Assembly: GCA_029204225.1 (NCBI GenBank)
Contig: CM055093.1
Location: 3,398,974-3,462,973, forward strand
DNA: 64,000 nucleotides
Source: Diphasiastrum complanatum
Taxonomy: Eukaryota > Streptophyta > Lycopodiopsida > Lycopodiales > Lycopodiaceae
Direction of reading: 5' to 3'
This document shows positions 51,835 to 63,298 of this stretch, one piece after another. The translations under genes were made by a program, and so were the position numbers. The notes under the pieces were generated by a model, which was given only the letters and a program-made list of their open reading frames with translations, did not search any database and was not told the DNA's origin. Numbering within the stretch: the stretch's first letter is position 1; every line of letters starts with the position of its first letter.

Positions 51835-54800
51835 TCACCAATAATCTCCACAGGAACAGAAGCCATCCTTAAAATGGTGGTATCTGTTTGCATCCATCAC
51901 ACTGATGTTGCGCCGGACAATTTTTGAGATGATCTTTGTGGCATTGTGACAGTCACCGCAGATCCGAAGATTCTTTTTGATGCGGATAGGTGTCCCAGAA
52001 GGCGTGTTGACGAGCCCAAAAGCAATGGCCAGCTTCTCACTATGTCCACACAAAGCATTCTCCTTCTCCTCGTCCTCCACATCATCCAGCACAAAGCTTA
52101 AATTAGGTTTATACCTTGCCTTCTTCATCAACCCCACCAATCTATCCAGTTCAGCCTGAATGTCCTTGCTTTGTGGATGAGTTGCATCACCTACAACAAA
52201 GGCATGCAGTTGGTTATCAACTTCGATCCAGCTGCACCCAGGCATTTTTTCCACACCTGCCTCCTTCATTTCATTTCTGATCTTTGCTAACTCATCCTTC
52301 CTACCAGCAGCTGCATAGATGTTTGATAGCAGCACATACGGTGCAGCATTTTTTGGTTCCAACTTCACGACACGATCAAAAGCACGTCTTCCTATCTCCG
52401 CATGGCCATGGTTTCTAGCAGCACCAAGCAAAGTCATCCAAACCACATTATCAGGCTGAATTGGCATTTTGTTGATAAAGAGCTCAGCGTCGTCCAAGCA
52501 CCCTGCACGCCCTAGAAGATCAACCATACATGCATAGTGTTCCCTGGTTGGTGTGACACCATGATTTTTACACATGGAATCAAAGACATGACGACCTTGA
52601 TCTACTAGGCCGGAATGGGCACATGCAGAGAGAACACTAACATATGTGACCTCGTCAGGTTTCGTGCCTTCCGTCTGCATTTGCTCAAACAAAGCAAGGG
52701 CCTCCTGAACAAGCCCATTCTGTGCATATCCTGCAATCATCGCATTCCATGAAACCACATTACGTTCACTCATGTTGTCGAACAGCTCACGGGCGTCCTC
52801 TGTGCAGCCGCATTTTGCATACATGTCAACAAGGGTGCTGCCTACAACCACCTCCGACTGAAAACCTCTTTTTATTATGTCGGAGTGGAGCTGTTTGCCC
52901 TGTTCCAGGGCTGCTAGGCTGGCACATGCTTTTAGGAGAAGAACTAACGTGATATTGTTTGGCTGCATGCCTTCCTGTTTCATTTGCTCATACAGAGCAA
53001 GGGCCTCCTTGCCAAGCCCATTCTGTGCATATCCTGCAATCATCGCATTCCATGAAACCACATCTCGTTCACTCATGTTGTCGAACAGCTCCCGGGCGTC
53101 CTCTGTGCAGCCGCATTTTGCATACATGTCAACCAGGGTGTTGCGTACAATCACCTCCGACTGAAAGCCTCTTTTTATGATGTCGGAGTGGAGCTGTCTG
53201 CCCTGTTCCAGGGCTGCTAGGCTGGCACATGCTTTTAGGAGAAGAACGAACGTGACATTGTTTGGCTGCATGCCTTCCTGTTTCATTTGTTCATACAGAG
53301 CAAGGGCCTCCTTGCCAAGCCCATTCTGTGCATATCCCGCAATCATCGCAGTCCATGAAACCACATCTCGTTCACTCATGTTGTCGAACAGCTCACGGGC
53401 GTCCTCTGTGCACCCGCATTTTGCATACATGTTAACAAGGGTGCTTCCCACAATCACATCCGACTGAAAGCCTCTTTTTATGATGTCGGAGTGAAGCTGT
53501 CTGCCCTGTTCCAGGGCTGCTAGCCTGGCACATGCTTTTAGGACAACAATGAACAAAACCTTGTCTGGTGCTAAGCCTGTCTCTTGCATTTGCTGAAATA
53601 AATTAATAGCCTCCTCAACTTCTCCGCTATCAGCATATGCTGAGATGATAGCAGTCCACGAATACACATCGTGTTGAGGCATGTTGCTGAATACTTTGTG
53701 TGCATGCAGCACACTACCGCATTTGGAGTACATGCGAACAAGGGTGTTTGCTAAGACAATATTTGAATCAAGTACACTTTGGACTATAAGTGCATGCACT
53801 CGCTTGCCCTCCGCCAGGGCCTTGCTTCTGGAGCATCCATTCAAAAGGCAAACATAGGCGTGAATTGGAGGTTTAGTGGTTTGCTGGACCATAAGCTCCA
53901 ACATATGTAGGGCCTCTTTCAAGCGTCCCTCGTCACAGAGTTTGCTCAGCTTATCACCATTGCAAAAGGAGTCCGGCACCCTGCATGATTCATATAATGA
54001 TGATAAAGAAATACGAACATGATTCATATAATGATGATAAAGAAATATGAACAAGTGTCAATTTTGAAAGAGCAAGAAAAAGGAGGACATGTGGTAGTCT
54101 CACACCCGGACCTAGAGCTGCACATTCCACACAGAGATTAAAACCATACCGTGATCTCAATCCATCACCAGATTGTATATGACCCAATGTCATAGAAGCC
54201 ACCTTTTCTTTTACCCAGGAAGGATTCAGCCAATCATCAACCCATAGGCCCTCAAGCGTCCTCTTATGTTTAAAGTCGGGGTGCTTTGGACTTTTCTGCA
54301 TAACATTATACATATCACAGTCAAAGCTTAACTTAAGGGAAACAACTACACCAACCAATCGGCCTCATACCCATATTATCATGGCAACAATAAAATTCAA
54401 GTGAGACGTGATTAGCCAAAACAAGTGCAGCCTGAAATGAGGCGCACCTTAGTCAATCTAGTATCCCACCACTGCGATGGATCTGAGAAAAACTCCTGCC
54501 AGAGCTGCTCCATTCTAACTAGTCTGCCTGCATGCCCTAAGGGTAAACCAAAATGCATCAGAAACATGATTAAGGATTGTCGATGTGGCTTTAAGCATCT
54601 CTGCAAATTCATCTCCCCCTCAGCAGGTCACGGAGTGCTGGCGAGTTAGAAAGAGTATGACAGAAATAATAAGCATACCCGAGCCCCGAGGTGTTGAAAA
54701 AGCGGATGGCTTCCGTTGTTGAAATTGTAGCCTGGCACGAACCCTATGAGGATTGAACCGATTGTTGATCCACAGTGCCTCCTTTCTGGTGACGTCCATC

Positions 54801-55033
54801 CGAGGAAGAAGAGCAGCAGTAGAAGTGAGCGAAGCAGAAGAAGATGATTCATTTGTGGGTGTGATGATGATGATGAGGCGAGGGGGGCACGAAAGGAGTC
54901 GAGATCGATGAGGAGGAGAGGAAGGACCAGCAGAGAGGAACAAGAAGAAGAGGCTGTCATGACGACGATCATCGTTGGGGTTGAAACAAAGAACTCGTCC
55001 TATTAACGTTGTTGTTGTTGTCGTCATTGCCAT
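51835..55033 (-). CDS. PDF-motif / PPR / E / DYW protein, four exons
   Basis: Exons 55033-54679, 54527-54448, 54295-54150 and 53980-51835; introns of 151, 152 and 169 bp, all GT-AG. Exon lengths sum to 2727 nt (908 residues) with phases 1, 0 and 2 matching. Residues 1-75 are Ser/Thr/Arg-rich and may be an organelle transit peptide. Residues 79-101 (EALWINNRFNPHRV) and 124-175 (QWWD, PDFKHK, GLWVDDWLNPSWV) resemble the PDF motif of organellar single-stranded-DNA-binding (OSB) proteins. From about 205 come PPR repeats, with three almost identical 101-residue triplets, then E and a full DYW domain at about 814-908 (GHSEKLAIAFG, CGDCHNATK, terminal DYW). The HxE and CxxC zinc residues expected of a C-to-U editing deaminase are present. 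Likely an organellar RNA-editing factor. Whether the PDF part belongs to the same transcript is inferred from splice signals. Confidence 0.85.
52722..53640 (-). repeat. Three 303-bp in-frame tandem repeats within the PPR gene
   Basis: The block starting CCGACTGAAAGCC (plus strand) recurs near 52855, 53158 and 53458, so the unit is 303 bp, or 101 codons. This is one P-L-S triplet of PPR motifs. Units are nearly identical in DNA and protein. Confidence 0.9.
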
Positions 55034-55427
55034 GGCGTGCTGCTGCTCTCCTTTTAAGCTCACACACGAAATAATATTTGGGATGCAGTCCTGCTCCGAG
55101 CTCTCCTCCCTCCCTCCCTCCGCTCCATGAACGATCATCTCCCATCCCATCCCATCCTATTAAGCCTTTCACATCATCTCATCCTATCCTGTCCCATCCA
55201 TCTTTTTCTTCCTATGTCATGGCTATTTTCAGACCCTAAAGCCTAAAAAACCCTAATCCTAAAAAAATCCTAAAACTTAAAAATCTATCAACTCTCGCGT
55301 TCTCCCACCTCTCTCCTCTCGGCTCACTCAGACATCTCCCTCTCTCTCTCCTCTGCTCTCGGCTCACTCTCAGCGCTCTCTCGCACCTCCTGTCTCAGCT
55401 CTCTCTCAACGCACCTCTCCCCTCTCA

Positions 55428-55466
<39 letters not shown>

Positions 55467-55900
55467 CTCTCTCTTTCTCTCTCAAAAGCGTCTGCTATCT
55501 CCCTCATTTTGTTACCTGCTACAAAACGATTGTCTGCTATCTCCCTCATTTTCTTACCTGCTACAAAACGACTATCGATCTTCTTCACGCGTTCTGGTAA
55601 ACCGCAAATCAAACCCCTTTCTCTTCAAAGAAAGCGTCATTGATCTACGAGCAAAGAAGTCACGATCCAGCACTAAAAAAAACGAACGAGAAATCCAGCA
55701 ACAATCGCATCACTCTCTCATCTCTTTCAGATGCTCTCTTAGCAGTACATGAAACTCTCTCCCCTCAATCTCTCTCTCTCTCTCTCTCTATCCATCGGGC
55801 TCTCTCTCTCTCTCGAAATTTTTCTCTTTCCAAAAGTTTCCAAAAGCACGTTCTCTCAAGTAGGTTCTTTCTCTAAAATGAGGGCAGTTGCCCTTCAACT
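55034..55900 (-). promoter_or_regulatory. CT-rich upstream region of the PPR gene
   Basis: Contains a CT array at about 55432-55463 and other CT-rich stretches between 55310 and 55870. A duplicated block GTCTGCTATCTCCCTCATTTT occurs near 55490 and 55530. No TATA box was assigned. The region may include the 5' UTR. Confidence 0.35.
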
Positions 55901-58080
55901 CCAATTCTATTGCATTTCAAGTGCCCATCAAATACGTTTTAGGGCAAATGTGGCCCAATAAAAAAGCAAGATTCATTTTTTCTCTACAACATCCTACATT
56001 CACACATTGATCATCTCATTAATCCTTTCACACCACCTATTAACATTTTGTGCCTCCCTCCTCCCCTCCCTCCATTGGGCCTTCCACGTAGTGCCCAACG
56101 GTTTTGCCCCAGCTTGTTGAGTGGGCGCCACGCGGCAAGGCATGGGGGTAGCGCTGCCCACTCCCTCTCGCATTGCATGTGCGAGATCTTTACGCCCATC
56201 AACGCCTTTCACTTGCGCTCTTTTAACTTTCAGTTGCACTGTCTCGACTTTCAGTTGAATGGGGACGGACTGTAAATTTGTTGGCCTGCTAAATGCGTTC
56301 AATGTTGCGACGGCATTTGCATTAAAGGTGAGAGCATTCTCTCTACCCATTGCTTTGCTAATGTGCGAATAGTTTTGCTAAGGGTGGCTTCCACAATTTT
56401 GCTGGGGCTAATGGGCTTGCTGAGCAAGGTTATCAAGCACTCGGGATAGTTGGTTTTGCAGAGTAGGGCTTTTACAATTTTCTTGTGAAGCTCCCCATGC
56501 AACATGCTACTCATAGTTCTCTGAGAACTACTAGCAAGGGGAAGGGGATTCTAGTAGTTCAAAATGTGAGCTTCTAATGTTCTTCATGCAATGCTTTAAT
56601 TGATTGCAGTTGATAGGTAAGTGCTTACCTGCTATCTTTCTCATTGGGCATGGTACATTGCCTCTAATCTGTCATACTCACACCCTTTGCATCAAAATTT
56701 GCAGGCAGGAGACACCCCCACTTGCTCATACAAGACCCCCACTTGGCGCTGACACCATGTCAGAGTTTTTCGACATCGGAAAGCAACAACATTCTAATCC
56801 AATAGACTGTGTCGCGCATTGCGACCTGCAGGCCGCGCGTGGGATCCCATCCCCACCGCCTAGCCACCGGCATGTTTCCCACTTGACCTCAAAAGGGCTG
56901 GTACCAGGGGACAAGGGTATTATGTCTACTTTGAGCTTATATGTGGGCGATGTTTTAGACTCCATTTACTTATGGGACAAATGCACTCTTTTTGGTGTCT
57001 TCACGGAAGCAGCCGCTCTGTGCGTAGCTTGCATCCTCCAACATTCTTTCTTTCATTGTTCTTCTTTGTTAGAGACTCCAGACTCCCTTCTTTTCTAGAT
57101 TTGTAGTCATAATCTTCTCCAAGCCATTCAATCAAGATGCACACAAAGATATCTCAAGCCAAGCAAGGAAATCAATAAAAATATATAGATGGACTAACGG
57201 GAACAAAATGTGCAATTATGTGCCAAGTTATTTGTTGAGATTATGAAAATCAAACAAGAGCAAAAATAGACGTCCAAAAAGGATACCAATATAGCTGAAA
57301 ACGATGGTTTACGGTCCAAAGCATCTATAGCAGAAGTGGTAGATGGCTTGATACAGACAAATAGAGTCCAATGGAGTAGGGTAGACCATGAATGGCATAC
57401 TAGCACAAAACATGGCCCTTCAATAGAATTTTAAAATTGTCATACCGTTGTTCATTAGATCAATGCATTTGCACTTCTCTCTATACTTACACATTGTATT
57501 TGATACTTGTAGATAGTAGAGGATAGAGTACAAATTTAAATTTAATTGTATGCATAGCATAATGGGCAGGTTATCTATCTATTTCACTACATATAATTGT
57601 AAATTGACATCGAAGTTATAAAACGCTGTTAGCCGATATTTTTGCACGGAAAATCGGGCTAATATTGAGGTTTATTTTTGCAAAACTGTAAAAACCAGCA
57701 TAAAATTGCCTATAGAATTGGGTCTCAGCCCGCCCTAAAAGTGGCTAGAAAAAATTTTGCGGCCTTAAGAATGGTCGGTAAAAATATTGTACGGCTTTTT
57801 AAATTGGCCAGTTACAAAAAATAGCCAGCATGACCGTGCTAAAATTTTAGCATGTACTGAGTCAATGTTTGTTAATATATGATTACTTAGTTTATTTTTC
57901 AGGGAAACCAGTTTGTTGTGGGAGCACTACTCATGAATACAGCAAAAGTCAGTTTCAGGGAAAGAGCTGACTCATGAAAAAAATTTCATGAAAAATCGAA
58001 AACGTGAATTATGGTGCAATATTGAAAAAATCATAAAAATCCTAACGGCGAATGTTGGAGGGTTTGCAAATATCGAGGCA
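55901..58080. other. Intergenic, no gene recognised
   Basis: A 164-codon frame at 56604-57098 has no recognised motif, and its start is not preceded by gene-like sequence. From 57600 to 58080 the sequence is AT-rich with AAAAT-type words. Confidence 0.45.
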
Positions 58081-58089
58081 ACCCTAACC

Positions 58090-58560
58090 ATAGCTAATAA
58101 GTGAGAGGGATTTGGCACCTTGAGTGTGTAAGTCCAACTCAATGATCACATAGTTATTTGATTAGTTAGAGGTTAATAAAAGGACTTTAGGCCTTTTGCG
58201 AGAATTAAATGTCACAAGGCCTAATAGTCAAGTTAGTGAATAAAAAGGGCTCTGCCCAAATTAAGGGAAGTGGAGATTGGCCAATAGAATTTGAGGCCAA
58301 AGCCCTAAAATCCACTATATATAGTGGTGGATTCGAGTTACTTTGTACATTCACTCTTCATTTCAATAAAGCGGGTGGATCCTCTTTCAAATGGATATGG
58401 AATGTCCTTGCTCTTCTTCTTCCCTTCTATATCTCTCAGTCTTCTTTGGGTTTTCTAATTGGACTTGATGCATTATCATCATTGCCAGATATACCAATTG
58501 TCAATCAAACGAAAATTAGTTTTTTCAAATTTGTCAAAATCAACTAGATAAGTGATTTTA
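58090..58560 (+). mobile_element. Gypsy LTR-like segment
   Basis: Shares the TGTGTAAGTCCAACTCAATGA block with the CT-leader LTRs (compare 33655 and 34535). It has TATATATAG near 58317 followed by a leader and lies just upstream of a gag fragment. Edges are not fixed and no CT array is present. Confidence 0.5.
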
Positions 58561-58854
58561 GACCCAAAATTGTAGTGAAAGAACCCTCATTGAGTTAACC
58601 TTCGCAGTACTATTTTTGAGTTTTGATCTATCAGATCTAGCTACTGTCAAATTTCTGAAAGATTTTGTTACAGTTTGTCATTGATACTGAAAAATTCATA
58701 TTTCTAGAGTGTCGATCGCTTGATCAAGATCTTTTTTTCAAAATTAAAATCTGATTGTTGACAATGGTAATGTTTTACACATCTGATCGGAGATAGGAGT
58801 TAGTTTAAAAAATCTAGATCTGATCTCATTGTTCTTTTGAAGTGATTTGAAAAA

Positions 58855-59152
58855 ATGTTTGATTCAGATAATGAACCTGAGATACCTGATCCTTCGATTG
58901 TTGTTCCACAAGTTGTCATTAGAAGAACACCTCGTGTAGAGTTGCCAAAGTATAATGGGTTATCTGATCTAGTTATATTTTTCAAAATCTTTGTTGAATC
59001 GTGTGAGGTTTGTGGCAAAGTTTTTCCACAAAATAAACTTAAGCTATTTCCTATGTCCTTAACTAGAGCAGCACAAGATTGGTTTTACAACCAAGATGAG
59101 ACTGAACGTATGGATTGGAAAGTAGTTAAAGTTGGCCTAATTACGAGATTTA
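58855..59152 (+). pseudogene. Gypsy gag fragment
   Basis: About 99 codons from an ATG. The sequence LTRAAQDWFYNQDE, then LITRFML, resembles the retrotransposon gag domain. It is interrupted by an LTR starting at 59153. Confidence 0.7.
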
Positions 59153-60050
59153 TGTTGGAAAGAGGTGTGAAAAGATAGGTCGAATAAGATTCGAATCAAA
59201 AGAATTCGAACGACAAGAATAAAAACTTATCATGCGCAGCGGAATAAACTATCTTTCTCTTTCTTTATGCATGACTACGCCTATCAATTTCGAACAAAAC
59301 AATAGTGATGTAAATCACGTTCGATCTTATAGTAACTAACTTTGAAATCATTAGTACTATAGTGATTACGTAGCCAAACATTAAGCATTGAATTATCAAA
59401 CAAATAATCAATCGCGAAGAATTACAGAAATGCATACATTCTTATTCGAACCTGAACGCAGTAAGACAATAGTATTGATTCAGTATGAAAAACGAAACAG
59501 ATGTGAATGAGTACAACAAGTTTGCGGATCAAAGTAGCGTACTCTAAGCTATCTCTGAGCGACTAAAATAAAAGTATGAATTAAGCACAACTACATATAA
59601 TTTTTAAGCGCAATAGCAATCCCTAATCAACTCTAAAGAACTGAGCTAGAATACTCAAGAGTGTTCAAGCTCGCAAGCTTGAGAGAGAATGCTAACTATT
59701 CAATACTTGACGATTGATCTTCAATTAACTCATTACGTAGGAATAAGAATAGCTATTTATACTGAACAATTAGGTCGTCAAATCCGTCATCCAACTGGTT
59801 GTGATGTGTTGGCAACCATCTAGTGAGTTGGCATCCATCCAGTTGGATCTTCTCGAAAATTAGCTCTTTACGACGAACAATAAACCGTCTTTCACTTGAC
59901 ACGATTCGTCGGATCATGCCCAATAAAGATTGTCGATGATGTCCGATATGTCGGATCCTCCTGTGAGCGATTTCCGAGTAGTTCTGCAGATTGTGAAGAA
60001 ACACGAAGAAAACTGTAGGTCTGGATAAGAAATGGACGAAGATTAAAATG
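59153..60050 (-). mobile_element. Copia-family LTR, inserted in gag
   Basis: The plus-strand edge is TGTTGGAAAGAGG, as at 28398, and GCATGACTACGCCTATCA is shared. GTAGCCAAACATTAAGCATTG (59369-59389) is the inverse of a block in LTR-D. The right edge was not located. No coding sequence belongs to it, so it may be a solo LTR. Confidence 0.6.
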
Positions 60051-60136
60051 TCGCATGGGTGGCCCACTACTCAAAGTAATATGTTAAGTCCGTCGTTGAT
60101 GGGAGGCCTACAATTCAAAGTAATATGTTGTTCATG

Positions 60137-60176
<40 letters not shown>

Positions 60177-60500
60177 TGTGTGTGTGTGCATATTTTGTAT
60201 GCATGTGTTTACAAATGTTTGTTAACAGGTGGCCCACAATTCAAAGTGAATATGTTGTTCATGCATGTGGTATGTATGTGTTTTTGTGTGCATGTGTGAG
60301 GATGTTTTCTTTCAGGATTGTATGTGATGTGTGTGTGTGTGGGAGTTCATAATATTTGATGTGTGTATGTGTGTGTGCATATTTGATTTGTGTATATATG
60401 CATGCATATGTATGTGTGTGCATATTCAGTGTGTTCACAATTGTATGTTTATGTTTGTGTGCATGCAAGTGTGTTTGTGTATGTGTGTGTACATTTGTGC
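60048..60500. repeat. TG-rich region with three short direct repeats
   Basis: GGTGGCCCAC...TCAAAGT and TATGTT recur at about 60059, 60104 and 60229. The last two copies run into TTCATGCATGTG. Pure TG lies at 60138-60172, with TG-rich text to about 60500. Confidence 0.8.
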
Positions 60501-60750
60501 ATTTTGTTTGTCAAAATCTTGGACAAAGAATAGGTTTTACAAAATTTTGAAATACATCATATACACAAAAATATCCATATTCACTCGTGTACACTATGAA
60601 ATTCAAATTGAACTCTTATCGGATAGCCATAACCATTGAAAGAATCCCATAACATTTTTGGTTAAGAGACATTTTAAATAGTCCGAATATATATTTTCAA
60701 CAAATTTCAAAACAACGTAGAAAGTCATTACTTAATTATAATACCATAAC

Positions 60751-61032
60751 CTGGCTATACACCAGGCTATCTAACATTGCCTCAAAGACAGATGCACTAA
60801 TAGTGTTGCCATTCCCATAAACATATCTTAAATTACTAAGTAGCAAATCTACTGTTAAGAGCAAACAAAATCTCCGTGGATATGCGCCAATGGTGCTCTC
60901 TTCACTGATCAAATAACGAATATACAGCTCTAACAACCAAATGGTTGTGTTGCAAAAGATATGCTCTCCATCACCAAGCAGCTCCCTAAACTCCACGAAA
61001 AATTGACGATGATTCACCATCAAGCTCACCAT
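60751..61032 (-). CDS. Candidate exon, unknown protein
   Basis: 94 codons open between an acceptor (TTTGTGCAG before 61032) and a donor (CCAG/GTTATGG after 60751), both phase 0. The product is hydrophobic and helical (NTTIWLLELYIRYL, RRFCLLLTVDLLLSNLRY). Family not recognised. It reads in frame with the candidate exon ending at 61286. A random open frame cannot be excluded. Confidence 0.35.
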
Positions 61033-61285
61033 CTGCACAAACACACAAGAGGCCGACTGTTATTGGATAACATACAAAATCCAATCTACAAATAACAAAT
61101 AAAAGAATATGCGACACGACGTGACTAAAATGTAATTTTTATCATGTCTATCTAAAAAATATGTAATATTTTTCAATATAACGTGTTGTAACAATGGAAA
61201 TTGTGAGTATTGTTTATAAACATAAAGATGCATGCTAATAAAACATGACAAACCATTAAGTCGATATACAAAGTGAAGCAAATAC

Positions 61286-61345
61286 CTTGTTCAAAAATAC
61301 TTGTTTGCTTCGCCATGAACTGCGTCTGTTTGTTGTGTGACACGA
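61286..61345 (-). CDS. Candidate upstream exon of the same unknown gene
   Basis: Ends SSWRSKQVFLNK at a donor AACAAG/GTATTTGC. The intron to the next exon would be 253 bp (61285-61033). The 5' edge is not determined. Confidence 0.25.
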
Positions 61346-61626
61346 GCTATGCTACAACTTCCACCTAGGAGGATGCAAAACCTTTAAATTGGAATAAGCT
61401 CTAATTGGTTTACGATTTTCACTACAGCCCTCTACAATTGTACACAAATTTTAAACTTTGGCATTCACCAAAGTGATTGTGTACAGTTGCAGATGCCTAC
61501 AGCTAAATGCTTGCAACAATAAGAGCCTCTCCAAATTTGAAGGTTACATTCTCCCAGGTGGAAGGTGTGGCAAAGCCTATGTCAGACAAAAAATAATATT
61601 CACCAACTGCAAAAAAAACATTTACG

Positions 61627-61945
61627 GTATGATGATTTTTGTATTTAATCCATGATGGATCCACTTTGAGAAATCAATGAAGCAAGATCTTGGTTTTGGA
61701 GGCATATCTTGAGTATTCTCATATTTGTGTTGTGATTTTATGGTTCTATTGCTTTCTAACACTTGTGTACTTCACTCTCTGCTGGAAGTGGCTTAGAGAG
61801 AGTATGATGATTTTTGTATTTAATCCATGATGGATCCACTTTGAGAAATCAATGAAGCAAGATCTTGGTTTTGGAGGCATATCTTGAGTATTCTCATATT
61901 TGTGTTGTGATTTTATGGTTCTATTGCTTTCTAACACTTGTGTAC
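61627..61945. repeat. Two identical 144-bp direct repeats
   Basis: 61627-61770 and 61802-61945 agree at every base I compared. They are 31 bp apart and non-coding. Confidence 0.92.
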
Positions 61946-61948
61946 ATG

Positions 61949-61974
61949 TACTGCCTTCACATGTGTGAAGGCAG
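61949..61974. repeat. Perfect hairpin
   Basis: ACTGCCTTCAC and GTGAAGGCAGT pair exactly across ATGT, just after the second 144-bp repeat. It could fold in RNA from either strand. It was not followed by a T run, so it is not called a terminator. Confidence 0.7.
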
Positions 61975-62596
61975 TTTGTCTCAAGTTTAATCATTTGCTT
62001 GTTGTTCTTGCTAGATTTTTTATGGGAAATTGATCTAATTCTAGATCTAATCATCGGTTGATTAGTAGATCAAGTAATCTAGCTTCCAATACCTCTTTAG
62101 GATCTGATCTAGATCCATTCTTGGTCTTTATTTCTCTGAAATTTCACAAGCTTGAGTTGCCAAATCTAGGTCACAAGATTTCATTATAATCAATATATGA
62201 AATTCCAAAGAGTGAGCAATAACATGTTACTCTACAAGGATGTGTGTCTTTTATGGTCGAACATACATAAATGATTCCTATAATTTTTAGTATGTGTTTC
62301 TATACACTAGATATAAGGTGTGAGCTATGAAGTCAAATATGAACAAATAACTACTTTAAATTCTAAATCTCCATATGAAAGACATTATTATCATGAGAAT
62401 TTCATCTTTGAGTAATCGTAGACATAACCTTAAGTACCCTAAGATGTTTAAGCTAAGCTAACCATAAACCCTAAATGGAACTTAACAAAAAACCCTAAGT
62501 TAAACTCATCGTAAACCTAAATCTAACCTTACATCCTAAGCGCACAAACGTAGCTTTAAGCCATAAACCTAGCCCTAACCTAACCTAGGATTCTAA

Positions 62597-62629
<33 letters not shown>

Positions 62630-63298
62630 TACACGCATAAATTTATGCATTTATCCTCTATGATAAATATCTTAAGGGTGGATTACTATCTCCTAGAACT
62701 TGGCTTAGTTCTCTAAATAGATGGGAAATGCATCACCATACAAAAAGATGACAATTTAAGAGATGACACTTGAGACCATGTGTTAATTCTCTCACCTCTA
62801 TCCTCTCCCTAAATCTGCAATTATGTGTAAACTTCTTCAACTAATCTTAAATTGTATCTCTACATTTGTTTTCCCTCAATGATCTTAATCCAAAATCTTT
62901 CAAAATGAACCAAGTTCAAAGGCTATCCTTGAAGACTAACACACTAGCATTACTAAGTGTAATATGTACTATACCCACTAATGTAATGCCTAAATCCTAA
63001 AGTCTGCTACCCAAAATGTAATGTGTGAAGCTTAATTTGTAAAGCCATTATTAATGGTAATGCATAATGCCTAAAGACTATGTGTATGAAAGAGCCTAAA
63101 ATCGCACCCCATAATTCCTAAACCCTAATCTGCTTATATGTAACCTTCACCCCCGAACCATTAATCTGTCCAAAATTTATAGTCTAATTAGATTAGTTTT
63201 CATGTATTTGATTGTTTCCTAATGTTTGATATAAAAACCAGATGATTTTTGTTCCAATTTTTGCAGGTGTTTTGCATGTGAGGGAGTGATTCCATGAC
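61975..63298. other. Intergenic; telomere-like words and a CA repeat
   Basis: No gene. AACCCTAA-like words are scattered from 62450 to 62590. A (CA)n run lies at 62597-62628. Confidence 0.5.

Noticed and set aside
53990-54065. N-terminal extension of the PPR frame beginning MFIFLYHHY
   Set aside because: It reads through a repeated ATAATGATGATAAAGAAATA block lying within an intron; the acceptor at 53981 gives an in-frame join to upstream exons instead.
56604-57098. 164-codon ORF
   Set aside because: No recognisable domain, His/Cys/Leu-rich composition typical of chance frames, and no splice or promoter support.
62450-62630. Telomere-like AACCCTAA words
   Set aside because: Irregular, mixed with other words and not tandem; an interstitial telomere array would be regular.
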